Source: Streptococcus orisratti DSM 15617 (GTDB lineage Bacteria > Bacillota > Bacilli > Lactobacillales > Streptococcaceae). Taken from it: 64,000 nt of DNA. The translations under genes and the position numbers were made by a program. Below, in pieces: positions 25,983 through 34,936 of the stretch. The stretch covers positions 1 to 64,000 of the forward strand of contig NZ_KB904449.1 in assembly GCF_000380105.1 (NCBI RefSeq). The letters are read 5' to 3'. A model generated the notes under the pieces. It was given only the letters and a program-made list of their open reading frames with translations. It did no database searches and had not been told where the DNA came from. Every line of letters begins with the position of its first letter. The first letter of the stretch is position 1.

Positions 25983-26115
25983 CAGAACAGGAGCATTTCA
26001 CGGATCCGAGAACCTTTTGAGCAAAAGAAAAACTTATCCCCAAAAAAATTCGTAGAATCTTACAAACCATCAAAGTAAGTTTAAAATAATGTTGTATTTT
26101 TGAACAAAAACGAAA

Positions 26116-26138
26116 AAAGCCCTTTAAATCAAGGGTTT
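26116..26138 (-). terminator. Terminator of the tRNA-Thr transcript
   Basis: Minus strand: hairpin AACCCTT with AAGGGCT followed by TTTTTTC, directly downstream of the tRNA gene. Confidence 0.8.
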
Positions 26139-26152
26139 TCGGGAGTTATTTA

Positions 26153-26225
26153 TGCCGATTGCAGGGATCGAACCTGTGACCTACGCGTTACGAGTGCGTT
26201 GCTCTACCAACTGAGCTAAATCGGC
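26153..26225 (-). tRNA. tRNA-Thr(CGT)
   Basis: A 73-nt cloverleaf on the minus strand: acceptor GCCGATT pairing with AATCGGC and discriminator A; D-arm GCTC-AGTTGGTA-GAGC; anticodon stem ACGCA/CGCGT with loop CTCGTAA giving anticodon CGT (decodes ACG threonine); T-arm ACAGG-TTCGATC-CCTGC. CCA is not encoded. It stands alone between fba and polA with its own terminator. Confidence 0.96.
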
Positions 26226-26273
26226 TTACCTCATTATTTTATCACTTTGATTTTAAATGTCAATGATAAGAAA

Positions 26274-26301
26274 AAAGGTCTATCCTTTCGGACAAACCTT
26301 T
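26274..26301 (-). terminator. Terminator of fba
   Basis: A 12-bp stem with two wobble pairs and a GAAA tetraloop on the minus strand (arms AAAGGTTTGTCC and GGATAGACCTTT) followed by TTT and more T's; 24 nt past the stop codon. Confidence 0.85.
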
Positions 26302-26324
26302 ATTTAATAACGTTTCAGAGCTGA

Positions 26325-27206
26325 TTAAGCTTTACCTTCTGAACCGAAAACATCGATACGTTCTTCAACAGCAGCAGTGATTGCATCGAAACCTGGTTTC
26401 AAGAATTTGCGTGGGTCAAAGAGTTTTTTCTTCATGTATTCAGCTTCGTTAGCGTTGAATTCAGCAACAAAGTCACGAGTAGCGGCGCAGAAAGCCAATT
26501 GACATTCAGTATTAACGTTAACTTTAGCAACACCAAGTTTGATAGCTGCTTGAATTTGATCATCAGGGATACCAGATCCACCGTGAAGTACGATTGGGAA
26601 TCCTGGAACAGCTTCTGTAAGTTTTTGAAGGTGATCAAGGTGAAGACCTTTCCAGTTTTCTGGGTATGGACCGTGGATGTTACCAATACCTGCTGCCAAG
26701 AAGTCGATACCAGTTTCAACCATTGCTTTAGCATCTTCGATTGGAGCCAATTCACCGTCACCGATGATACCGTCTTCTTCACCACCGATAGTACCAACTT
26801 CAGCTTCTACTGAGATACCTTTAGCATGTGCTTTTTCAACAACTTCTTTAGCCAATTTAAGGTTTTCTTCAACTGGAAGGTGTGAACCGTCGAACATTAC
26901 TGAAGTGTAACCAACTTCGATACATTCAAGAGCATCTTCGTAATGACCATGGTCAAGGTGAATAGCAACTGGTACAGTAATACCCATTGATTCAACAAGG
27001 TTTTCGATAAGTGCTTTACAAAGTTTGTAACCACCCATGTATTTAGCAGCACCCATTGAAGTTTGGATAAGAACTGGAGCTTTTTTAGCTTCTGCTGCAC
27101 GCAAGATAGCTTGAGTCCACTCAAGGTTGTTTGTGTTAAATCCACCAACAGCATAGCCGTTATCACGAGCTGCTTGGACAAATTTTTCTGCTGAAACGAT
27201 TGCCAT
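26325..27206 (-). CDS. fba: Class II fructose-1,6-bisphosphate aldolase
   Basis: A 293-residue zinc-dependent aldolase splitting fructose-1,6-bisphosphate to DHAP and glyceraldehyde-3-phosphate in glycolysis. Visible: AIHLDHGHYEDALECI with the catalytic Asp and zinc-binding His, VEAEVGTIGGEEDG loop, GIGNIHGPYPEN with a zinc His, and IVLHGGSGIPD with the phosphate loop. Codon use is strongly biased, as for a highly expressed gene. An extended -10 (TGA TAGAAT, around 27259-27254) and AGGAGGCCTTATA precede the ATG. Single-gene transcript with its own terminator. Confidence 0.97.
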   Translation of the reverse strand: MAIVSAEKFVQAARDNGYAVGGFNTNNLEWTQAILRAAEAKKAPVLIQTSMGAAKYMGGYKLCKALIENLVESMGITVPVAIHLDHGHYEDALECIEVGYTSVMFDGSHLPVEENLKLAKEVVEKAHAKGISVEAEVGTIGGEEDGIIGDGELAPIEDAKAMVETGIDFLAAGIGNIHGPYPENWKGLHLDHLQKLTEAVPGFPIVLHGGSGIPDDQIQAAIKLGVAKVNVNTECQLAFCAATRDFVAEFNANEAEYMKKKLFDPRKFLKPGFDAITAAVEERIDVFGSEGKA

Positions 27207-27420
27207 TATAAGGCCTCCTATTTATTTTTTGGGGTTCAACCCATTACATGTCCATTCTATCACAATTTTCTTATTTTTTCCAGTATTACATGAAAAGATT
27301 GAAAAGACTATGCATACCGATCAAAACCTCAATCAGCAATTCACTATAATAGCAATATACCTGAATATCATTTGTGATTACTTTATAACCACAGCCTCAT
27401 TTTCTGATATTAAAACAAAA

Positions 27421-27447
27421 AACCAACAGCCTCGAGCACTGTTGGTT
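27421..27447 (-). terminator. Terminator of rpmH
   Basis: Stem AACCAACAG/CTGTTGGTT with a 9-nt loop, followed on the minus strand by TTTTTG; 21 nt past the rpmH stop codon. Confidence 0.85.
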
Positions 27448-27468
27448 CTAGTTTATTATCAAGACAAA

Positions 27469-27603
27469 TTAAGCTGACAATACTTTACGTCCTTTACGAC
27501 GACGAGCTGCAAGCACGCGACGTCCATTTTTAGTTGACATACGGTGACGGAATCCGTGTTTACGTTGACGACGGATTTTACTTGGTTGATAAGTACGTTT
27601 CAC
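27469..27603 (-). CDS. rpmH: 50S ribosomal protein L34
   Basis: A 44-residue L34 ([17 protein letters not shown]..., ending [11 protein letters not shown]), the small basic protein of the large subunit. It starts with GTG at 27603, preceded by GAGGAGGTATTCATC, a strong ribosome-binding site. It is easily missed because of its length and GTG start. In many bacteria it is directly linked to rnpA; here it lies about 5.4 kb away, with the LytTR/ABC module and khpB-yidC between. Confidence 0.96.
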
Positions 27604-27699
27604 GATGAATACCTCCTCATAGATTTTCGTATTCGTTTAGCCGGCTATGTGATCATTACTAAACATACCATATCATTTTATAAGAAATAGCTGAGCTTG

Positions 27700-28104
27700 T
27701 CAAGATTTATTTTCTCTATTTTCCTGCAACTTCCTGTTAATCCGACTAACGCGACGGAAAAAAGTAATATAAACCACAAACCAGATAACAAGATAGGTCA
27801 TTACAAAACCTGCAAAGAAATTGACTGACAAAGGATTGACCAGATGATTTAACTTATTCATCAAAAATATCAAACCATAAATTGCGATAAAGTGCAATAA
27901 AATCTGCCAGAGCAGCGGTGGACTTTCCAATTCATAAATCATGGTCACAAGACCAATCAACCCACTAATCCAAACAACATTGACAATCTGGCTGACCGTT
28001 TGCATCTGAACTCCACCAGACAACAAACTAAGAACATATACAACTCCTCCGAAACCAACACCAACAATAGCATAGATTACAATTTTTCTAATATCTATTT
28101 TCAT
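27700..28104 (-). CDS. DUF3021 membrane protein, partner of LytTR regulator
   Basis: A 134-residue protein with four predicted transmembrane segments (about residues 9-27, 38-57, 68-87, 95-116) and a basic C-terminal tail (FFRRVSRINRKLQENRENKS). Genes of this kind follow LytTR-domain regulators in Firmicutes; in the HdrRM and BrsRM systems of S. mutans the membrane protein restrains its LytTR partner. The gene lies 9 nt after the LytTR gene and has GTGAGGAATAGAA as ribosome-binding region. It is the last gene of the module. Inhibitor function is by analogy only. Confidence 0.82.
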   Translation of the reverse strand: MKIDIRKIVIYAIVGVGFGGVVYVLSLLSGGVQMQTVSQIVNVVWISGLIGLVTMIYELESPPLLWQILLHFIAIYGLIFLMNKLNHLVNPLSVNFFAGFVMTYLVIWFVVYITFFRRVSRINRKLQENRENKS

Positions 28105-28113
28105 TTCTATTCC

Positions 28114-28584
28114 TCACAAGCCCAAACGTTGTTCTAGATTTTTTAAGTAACGACGACTGACATGTAGCTTACGTTTGCCTGTTAAAAGCGCTAGCATATT
28201 TCCCGAAAAACTAGCCTCTAGAGCCTCTAAATGGTTAATATTAAGTAAACTTTGTTTGGAAACTTGTACAAAATCAGGATTGTTGAGCCGTTCCTTAAAT
28301 TTATAGAGACGCCCCGAGATAATGCGTCTGCCCTTGAGCGTTTCCAAAATCAAACTTGTATCATCTACATCCACATAGATGAGGTCATCAATCTTGAGCA
28401 TTTCAATCCTATCAGCGCCTTTAATAGGAATAATAGCTGGCGCCTCAGCCTCATACTGAGCAAGATAGTCTAAGATACGCTGAACCTCTGCTGTCAAACT
28501 TTGGCTGCGCACCAATACTTCAATCTCCTCTGCTGTCAGATTCGGTACTTCTTCAAATCGAAAATCCATGACAATCCTTTCCAA
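28114..28584 (-). CDS. LytTR-domain transcriptional regulator
   Basis: A 156-residue DNA-binding protein without a receiver domain. Residues 1-50 are a short helical N-terminus; the LytTR domain runs from about 55 to the end (IEMLKIDDLIYVDVDDTSLILETLKGRRI, FVQVSKQSLLNINHLEALEASF, KLHVSRRYLKNL). This layout with a downstream DUF3021 gene is the LytTR regulatory system type (as HdrRM and BrsRM), which in S. mutans controls bacteriocin and competence genes. A promoter with weak -35 TTGCGT, 17-bp spacer and TACTAT lies about 45 nt upstream. Direct-repeat LytTR sites were not evident to me. Confidence 0.88.
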   Translation of the reverse strand: MERIVMDFRFEEVPNLTAEEIEVLVRSQSLTAEVQRILDYLAQYEAEAPAIIPIKGADRIEMLKIDDLIYVDVDDTSLILETLKGRRIISGRLYKFKERLNNPDFVQVSKQSLLNINHLEALEASFSGNMLALLTGKRKLHVSRRYLKNLEQRLGL

Positions 28585-28635
28585 GCCCTTTTTCCCCTAT
28601 AGTACCCTTTTTTGAGGCTTCACGCAAGTTACAGG

Positions 28636-29238
28636 CTAGGCAAGGAAAATCATTAGGCACAAACATAGAATATAAAGATTAGTAGAATAGAGAAATAGCC
28701 GTTCCAGCAAACCAAAATAAGGTTTAAGCGGAGGAAAAATCATGGCTGCAACAAGACCGTAAAGTCCAACCTTGACCAATTGCTCCAAGAGGTGGCAAAC
28801 GAAATATATAGTTGGGTTAATAGGACCGATGCTTTTGGTAACATTGAAGATAAAAATAGCAAGCGCTGTAAACTGCAAAATAGCAAACAATAAATGCAGG
28901 GTACCTGTAAACGTACGCTTTTCGCCTTCAAGATCCGTTGGAAAAATAGCAACACCTACAAAACCAATTAAGGCCAAGACTAGCAGTTCAATTCCCTTAA
29001 TCTTAAAAGAAAATGGATAAGACCAGCAGAATAGGGCTAGTATCAATGCGATAGTCCTTACCGTACTGACCAAACCTGCCAGTTTAAAATATTTTCGATG
29101 AGACCCAACGCCATAATCACTAACCGCATGCTTGATAGGATTATAGATTTCCCTATTTTTAAGATGAAGTACTACCATTAGGTAACCATAAGTTACAATA
29201 CATAGAATGGCTACAAGACTAAATCCTTTTGAAATCAT
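28636..29238 (-). CDS. DUF998 membrane protein
   Basis: A 200-residue polytopic protein with about six transmembrane segments, of the DUF998 type. Start at 29238 (MISKGFSLVAILC) because AAAGGAAA lies about 8 nt upstream; a longer frame begins 11 codons earlier without such a site. The SDYGVGSHRKYFKLAGLVSTVR loop after TM1 and VAIFPTDLEGEKRTFTGTLH after TM3 are the family's conserved loops. It sits between the ABC permease and the LytTR regulator (52 nt from each), suggesting common expression. Function unknown. Confidence 0.8.
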   Translation of the reverse strand: MISKGFSLVAILCIVTYGYLMVVLHLKNREIYNPIKHAVSDYGVGSHRKYFKLAGLVSTVRTIALILALFCWSYPFSFKIKGIELLVLALIGFVGVAIFPTDLEGEKRTFTGTLHLLFAILQFTALAIFIFNVTKSIGPINPTIYFVCHLLEQLVKVGLYGLVAAMIFPPLKPYFGLLERLFLYSTNLYILCLCLMIFLA

Positions 29239-29289
29239 GTCGCATTTCCTTTCTTCTAAACCATTTATCACAAAGCAAGGCTAACCATA

Positions 29290-30165
29290 TCAGCTCTTTA
29301 CTGCTAATTTTCCTAGACACGTCTTGCCTTGTCCTTCTACCCAAAGAAAGCTAAAAAGGACAAGAAGACTGACAACAATCACGGCAGCTATAATAAGGAT
29401 ATTTTGCTGACAGGTCAACAGATGGTCTCCCCACTTAAACTCAATACCAAGGTATTCTTTGATGTCAAGACTAGACTTCCATTTTGGAATATCATCTCCA
29501 ACCAAAATTTGACGAAAGACTGAGGCTACATAGGCACCTGGTACCAGTTTAATGATCTTCTGAGCAACATCGGGAAGCGTTCCTATCGGCATGTAGACGC
29601 CCACCAAGAAACCTGATGCCGTTCCAATGATGGTTGACAGACGTTCTGCGACTTCTACAGTTTTCACAAATTGAACCAATAGCAAGGCAAGAAGGGCTGA
29701 CATGACTGAACTTAAGACAATCACTCCTAATATGGAAGGAAAATTACTCACCTCAAAACGCAGACCATCTTGGTAATAAAAATAGAGAGACATGATGGTA
29801 TACATAACAACCTGCATAACACTGCCAATCACACCGGCACTGATCAGATAGCCAACATTCAATTGGAAATTAGTCGTATCTGTTAGCAGAAAATCAGAGA
29901 ATTTCTGGCTTTCCTTATCACGAACCAACCTTTCCGTCCCCGACCAAGTTGTCGTAATACCAGTAACGGCTAAAATACCGCCCATCACCCAGCGATCCAA
30001 AAATTTCTCAGGATGAGACAAGCTGCTCCAAGCATCTAGCATATTCTTTTGCAAGAAAATGATGTACAAAACAAAGGCAATCCAAGCCCCCATCAGTGAG
30101 AAAAAGACACTGGCCTTGTTGCTGAAATAAAGTTGTAAATTGCGTTTAACGGTCGTTAGCATCAA
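29290..30165 (-). CDS. ABC-2 type transporter permease
   Basis: A 291-residue permease with six predicted transmembrane segments (around 20-42, 60-80, 105-130, 142-170, 180-200, 255-280). The GFLVGVYMPIGTLPDVAQKIIKLVPGAYVASVFRQIL stretch before the last segments is typical of ABC-2 exporters for drugs or polysaccharide/teichoic-type substrates. It overlaps the ATPase gene by 4 nt (ATGA type). The cargo is unknown; association with a LytTR system suggests a bacteriocin or immunity export role. Confidence 0.88.
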   Translation of the reverse strand: MMLTTVKRNLQLYFSNKASVFFSLMGAWIAFVLYIIFLQKNMLDAWSSLSHPEKFLDRWVMGGILAVTGITTTWSGTERLVRDKESQKFSDFLLTDTTNFQLNVGYLISAGVIGSVMQVVMYTIMSLYFYYQDGLRFEVSNFPSILGVIVLSSVMSALLALLLVQFVKTVEVAERLSTIIGTASGFLVGVYMPIGTLPDVAQKIIKLVPGAYVASVFRQILVGDDIPKWKSSLDIKEYLGIEFKWGDHLLTCQQNILIIAAVIVVSLLVLFSFLWVEGQGKTCLGKLAVKS

Positions 30166-31016
30166 CTAATCTCCTTTCCTGTAATGGCAATAAAGGCTTC
30201 ATTGATGGTGCCTTGTTTAAATTCGAAGTCTGCTATAGCTTCTCGGTACTTGCCCAGTAGACCAATAACCTCCTGTGATGACACCCCCTCTATCAAGTAG
30301 CCTGCTTCCGTTTCTTTTAGGGGAAATGGCAGAGCTGCCAAGCTTGTTGGGTCTGCAACCTTGAGGAGCAGTTGACTCTTGGCATATTCCTTAACAATGT
30401 CAAAAGCTGTACCCTGTGCTAAAATTTTCCCGTGGTCAATGACATAAGTGACTTCAGCATTTTCAGCCTCTTCTAAGTAATGAGTGGTCAAGAAAATGGT
30501 CAAACCTTGCTCTTTTTTCAAGCGGTAAAGCAGCTGCCAAATCATTTGGCGGGTTTGAATATCAAGCCCAGTCGTTGGTTCATCCAGAAAGAGAAGGTCT
30601 GGTTTATTGAGCAAAGCTCGTGTAATGTCCACGCGCCTGCGCTGACCGCCAGATAAGGTCCCGTACTTTTGCCCTAGAAAACCACTCAAGCCTGTCAATT
30701 CTACCAATTCATTTAACCAAGTCTTATCAATGTGCTGATAAAGCCCTGCACGGTTCTTCAAGTTTGCTCTGACAGTCAGTTCCTCATCTAGCACACTGTC
30801 CTGAAAGACAATGCCGATTTTCAAATCGGATGCCAGAATCACCTTACCAGAGGTTGGGGCCAGCAATCCCGTCAACATCTTGATAGTCGTTGATTTGCCA
30901 GCTCCGTTGGTTCCCAAATAAGCGACTAAGCTACCCTTTGGAATTTCCAAGTTAAGCTGATTGACAACTGTTTTCTCTCCATAGGTTTTTGTGAGATTTT
31001 TGGTTTCAATTAACAT
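30162..31016 (-). CDS. ABC transporter ATP-binding protein
   Basis: A 284-residue ABC ATPase. Walker A GTNGAGKST, Q-loop IGIVFQDSVLDEELTV, signature LSGGQRRRVDITRALL, Walker B LLFLDEPTTGLD and the H-loop FLTTHYLEEAENA are present, followed by the C-terminal extension common in drug/bacteriocin exporters (CcmA/NatA-like). Start at 31016 (MLIETKNL), with GGAGG 8 nt upstream; an in-frame ATG 5 codons earlier overlaps that site. First gene of the exporter-DUF998-LytTR-DUF3021 module. Confidence 0.92.
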   Translation of the reverse strand: MLIETKNLTKTYGEKTVVNQLNLEIPKGSLVAYLGTNGAGKSTTIKMLTGLLAPTSGKVILASDLKIGIVFQDSVLDEELTVRANLKNRAGLYQHIDKTWLNELVELTGLSGFLGQKYGTLSGGQRRRVDITRALLNKPDLLFLDEPTTGLDIQTRQMIWQLLYRLKKEQGLTIFLTTHYLEEAENAEVTYVIDHGKILAQGTAFDIVKEYAKSQLLLKVADPTSLAALPFPLKETEAGYLIEGVSSQEVIGLLGKYREAIADFEFKQGTINEAFIAITGKEIS

Positions 31017-31048
31017 TACTTCGTCCTCCACGTTTATATCCTAACAAA

Positions 31049-31073
31049 AAAAGCGCCTCTCTAGGACGCTTTT
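31049..31073 (-). terminator. Terminator hairpin upstream of the ABC module
   Basis: Arms AAAAGCG and CGCTTTT extended by CC/GG, followed by more T's on the minus strand. It is the second terminator in series after khpB and insulates the ABC/LytTR module. Confidence 0.75.
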
Positions 31074-31116
31074 GCGGTAAGTGGTTAAAAGAAAGAGGCA
31101 AGCGGTAAAAAAATAA

Positions 31117-31144
31117 ATAGAAAGCCAGTTGACTGACTTTCTAT
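31117..31144 (-). terminator. Terminator of khpB
   Basis: Hairpin with arms ATAGAAAG/CTTTCTAT extended by CAG/CTG, then TTTATTTTTTT on the minus strand; 4 nt after the khpB stop codon. Confidence 0.85.
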
Positions 31145-31147
31145 ACA

Positions 31148-32146
31148 TCATTCTTCATCTTGAAGAAGGCTGACAACAACATAGCGGTTGGGGTCATTTC
31201 CCTCTGAATAACTCTCGACACCTTCAATTGCTGTAACAGTTTTGTGAACAATTTTACGTTCGCTGTTACTCATTGGATCCATGACATAATCTTTGCCTGT
31301 TTCCAAGACACGCGCAGCTGCTTTTCGTGTAAAATCAATCAAAGTTTCTGTCCGATGTTCAACATAATCATGAACATTTAGGACAACGGAAAAATTCTTA
31401 GAATAGCGATCATGCAAGAAATTCTGTGCCAAAAGTTGTAGAGATTTTAAAACTTTACCATGATAACCAATAACACGGCCTGCTTCAGGTGTTTCAATCT
31501 GTAAATTGATTTGACGACGATTATTGCTTGTCTCAATCGTTGCTTCAATATCCATTTCATAGATAATTTTTTGAACATAGTCAGAAACTTCCTGTGCCGC
31601 TTGTTCAATATCATTACTTAAAGTTGGCTTTTCCGAAGCAAACTCATTAGCAACAAATTCTTCAAATGATGCCACTTCATCAGGAGTTGACTCTTGAGGT
31701 TGATGGTCTTTGGCCGTTGTTTTCTGCTCTAACTGTTCCAAAACGTCCGAGTAACCTGTTTCTTCAAGAATAGTTTGTGTCATTTTTTTATTTTCAAGAA
31801 GAGCTTCTTTGACAACTTCATCGACAGGGTGACCTTGTTCTTCAATTTCTTTAAGAGCTTGAGTCACCTTACTAAGTTCAATGGTGTCTTCCAATTTTGA
31901 AGATACAGGCTCATTTAAATTGTTGATGGCCTCTGGAACACCCTTAACAGCTTTTTGATTAGCCTTGTGGACCGTTGTTTCATTAATACCCTCAATATCA
32001 ACCTGAGCAGGTTGTTTTCCAAAACCAAGGAAACCTTTTTTCTCGCGAGAGATAACTTTAATATGTGCTTTGAGGCGGGAAAGTTGTAACTCTGCCAGCC
32101 CTTTTTCAATAGCTTCTTCTACAGTAGTCCCTGTGAATATAACCAT
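31148..32146 (-). CDS. khpB: RNA-binding protein KhpB (Jag/EloR)
   Basis: A 332-residue protein that in pneumococcus binds RNA with KhpA and controls cell elongation. Domains: Jag_N (residues 1-50, MVIFTGTTVEEAIEKGLAEL through KKGFLGFGKQPA), a long acidic linker (about 55-190), KH-II (AGRVIGYHGKVLKSLQLLAQNFL, about 225-260) and R3H (RKAAARVLETGKDYVMDPMSNSERKIVH, about 280-312). AAGGAGTTTAGATT precedes the ATG. It follows yidC by 12 nt; rnpA-yidC-khpB is the conserved order. The linker is variable between species. Confidence 0.95.
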   Translation of the reverse strand: MVIFTGTTVEEAIEKGLAELQLSRLKAHIKVISREKKGFLGFGKQPAQVDIEGINETTVHKANQKAVKGVPEAINNLNEPVSSKLEDTIELSKVTQALKEIEEQGHPVDEVVKEALLENKKMTQTILEETGYSDVLEQLEQKTTAKDHQPQESTPDEVASFEEFVANEFASEKPTLSNDIEQAAQEVSDYVQKIIYEMDIEATIETSNNRRQINLQIETPEAGRVIGYHGKVLKSLQLLAQNFLHDRYSKNFSVVLNVHDYVEHRTETLIDFTRKAAARVLETGKDYVMDPMSNSERKIVHKTVTAIEGVESYSEGNDPNRYVVVSLLQDEE

Positions 32147-32158
32147 AATCTAAACTCC

Positions 32159-32974
32159 TTATTTTCTATTCTTTTGTGCTCTTTTCTTAGCGCGACGTAT
32201 TCTTGCTTGGCGTTCTTTTTCTTCTTCTTCAACTCGCAAACGCTCCGCAATGATTTTAAAAGGATTGTTGAGCAGCAGAATTTGAAAAACCTGAAAGGCA
32301 TTGGAAATCGTCCAATAAAGAACCACACCAGATGCCAGACTAAAGCCCATGAAGAAAATCATCACTGGCATAACATAAGTCATGATGACCATAGCAATAT
32401 TCTTCTCTTTAGCAGCCTTGTTCGTCAACCAAGTTGACAAGAATGTAAAAAGGGCTGCCAAAACAGGAAGAATAAAATAGGGATCTGGTTGGGATAATTC
32501 TAGCCAAAGGAAACTTCCAGTTTTCAAGAAAGCAACACGGCTCAAGGCTTGAAAGAGGGCATACATGACTGGAAGCTGTATGAGAAGTGGTAATAAACTA
32601 GAATAAGGATTGACACCGTATTTTTTATAGAGTGCTTGACTTTCCTGGGCCAGAGCCATCCTACTATCCGTATCTTTACCAGGATACTTAGCCTGTAAAG
32701 CGCGCAATTCTGGCTGCAAGTCTTGCATTTTTTGACCAGATTTAATCTGTATATTAAAGAGTGGCATTAGGATTGATCGGATAATAATTGTAAACAGTAT
32801 AATCCCTATCCCAATAGAACCACCAAAAGACAAGAAACGGATTGCCTGAGCAAAGAAGTAGACCACTTGCTCCCAACCATTTGTAGACGAACTTGTGACC
32901 TCACCTCGTCCGCAGGCAGACAAAACTAGCAAGCCAACACTCGCTAGGCTGATAAAACTAATTTTCTTTTTCAC
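32159..32974 (-). CDS. yidC: Membrane protein insertase YidC/OxaA
   Basis: A 271-residue insertase of the Gram-positive lipoprotein type. Signal peptide with lipobox LSAC (Cys21), then five transmembrane segments; TM1 contains the conserved hydrophilic-groove arginine ([21 protein letters not shown]). [23 protein letters not shown] and [19 protein letters not shown] are family signatures. The C-terminus is strongly basic ([19 protein letters not shown]), as expected for ribosome contact. Its start overlaps the end of rnpA by 17 nt. Confidence 0.96.
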   Translation of the reverse strand: MKKKISFISLASVGLLVLSACGRGEVTSSSTNGWEQVVYFFAQAIRFLSFGGSIGIGIILFTIIIRSILMPLFNIQIKSGQKMQDLQPELRALQAKYPGKDTDSRMALAQESQALYKKYGVNPYSSLLPLLIQLPVMYALFQALSRVAFLKTGSFLWLELSQPDPYFILPVLAALFTFLSTWLTNKAAKEKNIAMVIMTYVMPVMIFFMGFSLASGVVLYWTISNAFQVFQILLLNNPFKIIAERLRVEEEEKERQARIRRAKKRAQKNRK

Positions 32975-33317
32975 ACTCTAAACCTTTCTGATAAAGTTTT
33001 GCCAACCTCAAAACATGCTGAAGATTTTTCTTAACCTCATGATAATCCAATTCTTCAACACCTTTTCTGGCAATAATCACAAAATCATGATTGGTTAAAT
33101 CAGGGGAAAGCTCCATGATGGCATGACGAATTTTTCGCTTAACGGCATTTCTCGTGACAGCGTTACCAAGCTTTTTACCAGCAGAAATACCCACTCGGTA
33201 ATGTTTCTGATTTTTTTCTAGCTGATAAACGACAAATTTCCGATTAGCAACACTGGTTCCCTTATCAAAAATCGCCTGAAAATCTTTGTCACTTTTGACA
33301 CGAAAGCTTTTCTTCAC
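32958..33317 (-). CDS. rnpA: Ribonuclease P protein component
   Basis: A 119-residue RnpA, the protein subunit of RNase P for tRNA 5' maturation. The start is the GTG at 33317 (giving [16 protein letters not shown]), with GGAG about 8 nt upstream; the longer frame begins 19 codons earlier but has a non-homologous N-terminus. The RNR motif is clear ([17 protein letters not shown]), as is the FxxRxK-type FRVKSDKDF opening. Overlaps yidC by 17 nt, so the two are translationally linked. Confidence 0.95.
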   Translation of the reverse strand: MKKSFRVKSDKDFQAIFDKGTSVANRKFVVYQLEKNQKHYRVGISAGKKLGNAVTRNAVKRKIRHAIMELSPDLTNHDFVIIARKGVEELDYHEVKKNLQHVLRLAKLYQKGLECEKEN

Positions 33318-33407
33318 CGCACAACTCCATTCTAAATTACTCCTATTATACCACAAAAAGCAAAAAAGCCTCAACCCCTAGGAATTTCGGCCTTTCTTAC
33401 AATTCGG

Positions 33408-34790
33408 TTACAGTTCTGTTTGAGCTTGCTTAATTTGCCATGTCACTTGGTCAAATCCCGTCCCACCCAATGAATGGCGGCGTTCAACAGCAGTGTGAGA
33501 CTGCAAGGTCACATAGATATCTTGGTCAATCAAATCTGAAATTTCTTGATAGCGTTCAAAAGGAACATCTTGCAGATAAATTCCCTTCTTTGTACACTCC
33601 AAGACCAGCTGACCAACAATTTCATGTGCCTGACGGAAAGGCAACCCCTTAGCCGCCAAATAATCTGCTAGTTCCGTAGCATTTGAAAAATCTTTCTCTG
33701 TAGATTTCGCCATGTGCTCCTTATTGACCGTCATGGTATTAAGCATACCTGCCAAAATATCAAGGGCTACTGTGATAGTTTCAACCGTATCAAACATACC
33801 TTCCTTGTCCTCTTGCAAGTCCTTGTTATAAGCCAAAGGTAAAGATTTCATGACCGTCAAAAGACCAAAGAGATTGCCATAAACACGACCAGATTTTCCA
33901 CGAATAAGCTCTGCCATATCTGGATTTTTCTTCTGCGGCATAATAGATGAACCCGTTGAGAAAGTGTCGGACAAGGTTACAAATTGGTATTCATTAGAAC
34001 ACCAGTTGATGATTTCTTCGCAAATACGGCTCATATGCATCATCAAAATGCTAGCATTAGACAAAAATTCCAGAATAAAGTCACGGTCGCTTACAGCGTC
34101 CAGCGAGTTACTGTAAGGTTTGGCAAACCCCATAAGCTCTGCAGTCATCTCACGGTCAATAGGAAAGGTAGTTCCGGCCAAAGCTGCCGCTCCAAGTGGT
34201 GACATATCCGTATGTTTAACATTAAACTCAAAACGCTCACTATCACGGGTAAACATATTATAATATGCCATTAAATGATGTCCAAATGAAATGGGCTGCG
34301 CATGTTGTAGATGCGTGTATCCTGGCATAATAGTGTAGGTGTGCTCCTCTGCCAATGTGACAAGACTGCTACGTAAATGATGTAATTTTTCAATGACCTC
34401 TGCTAGCTTGGCTTTAAGATATAAGTGCATGTCTGTCGCCACTTGGTCATTCCGTGAACGAGCCGTGTGGAGTTTTCCTGCCACTGGACCAATTTTCTCA
34501 GTCAGGAGACTTTCCATATTCATGTGAATGTCTTCGTTAGACACATCGAATTCGATTTGACCAACCTTGTACTCCTCAAGAAGTTCTTCCAAACCAGCCT
34601 TAATCTGTGCAGCCTCTTCCTTGGCAATAATCCTCGTCTCACCTAACATGGTCACATGGGCAATCGACCCTTTTAGGTCAAATTCCGCCATTTTTTGGTC
34701 AAAAGAAATGGACGCCCCAAATTCCTCAACCCATTTTTCAAGCCCAGCTTCAAAACGGCCACCCCACAGCTTATGATTTTCTTTAGTCAT
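33408..34790 (-). CDS. argH: Argininosuccinate lyase
   Basis: A 460-residue fumarase/aspartase-superfamily enzyme that splits argininosuccinate to arginine and fumarate, the last step of arginine synthesis. The signature [12 protein letters not shown] with the catalytic serine, [13 protein letters not shown] and [16 protein letters not shown] are all present; length is normal. GGTGAT lies just upstream of the ATG. It is downstream of argG on the same strand, separated by a highly structured 433-nt spacer ending in an intrinsic terminator 58 nt before the argH start, so argH is likely controlled by attenuation. Confidence 0.97.
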   Translation of the reverse strand: MTKENHKLWGGRFEAGLEKWVEEFGASISFDQKMAEFDLKGSIAHVTMLGETRIIAKEEAAQIKAGLEELLEEYKVGQIEFDVSNEDIHMNMESLLTEKIGPVAGKLHTARSRNDQVATDMHLYLKAKLAEVIEKLHHLRSSLVTLAEEHTYTIMPGYTHLQHAQPISFGHHLMAYYNMFTRDSERFEFNVKHTDMSPLGAAALAGTTFPIDREMTAELMGFAKPYSNSLDAVSDRDFILEFLSNASILMMHMSRICEEIINWCSNEYQFVTLSDTFSTGSSIMPQKKNPDMAELIRGKSGRVYGNLFGLLTVMKSLPLAYNKDLQEDKEGMFDTVETITVALDILAGMLNTMTVNKEHMAKSTEKDFSNATELADYLAAKGLPFRQAHEIVGQLVLECTKKGIYLQDVPFERYQEISDLIDQDIYVTLQSHTAVERRHSLGGTGFDQVTWQIKQAQTEL

Positions 34791-34848
34791 TTTTTATCAC
34801 CAAGAGCAACTCTGCGCTCTACTTTCTCTTTTCTTACTTGCTTGAATA

Positions 34849-34881
34849 AAACAAGCCCAAGGAGCTACCTCAGACTTGTTT
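34849..34881 (-). terminator. Intrinsic terminator before argH (attenuator)
   Basis: Minus strand: stem of about 14 bp including three wobble pairs (core arms CAAGTCTGAGG and CCTTGGGCTTG, loop TAGCT) followed by TTTTATT. Because it lies between argG and argH, with argH starting 58 nt later, it must be a conditional terminator if argH is transcribed from the argG promoter. An upstream segment (34934-34944) can pair with its 5' arm (34867-34877). Confidence 0.78.
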
Positions 34882-34902
34882 GGTGTCTCACAGGACAAAT
34901 TT

Positions 34903-34936
34903 CTTAAATGATTCTCTCTGAATATCATTATTTAAG
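34903..34936 (-). promoter_or_regulatory. PyrR-like stem-loop 3 in the argG-argH spacer
   Basis: RNA strand: lower stem CTTAAAT/ATTTAAG (7 bp), a 5' asymmetric bulge AAT, upper stem GATATT/GAATC with one bulged A, hexaloop CAGAGA. The loop is followed by G, as in PyrR sites (loop CNGNGA closed by purine-U-pyrimidine). Confidence 0.6.

Noticed and set aside
28585..28640. LytTR binding direct repeats upstream of the LytTR gene
   Set aside because: I looked for paired 9-10-bp direct repeats about 12 bp apart and did not find a convincing pair; autoregulation remains open.
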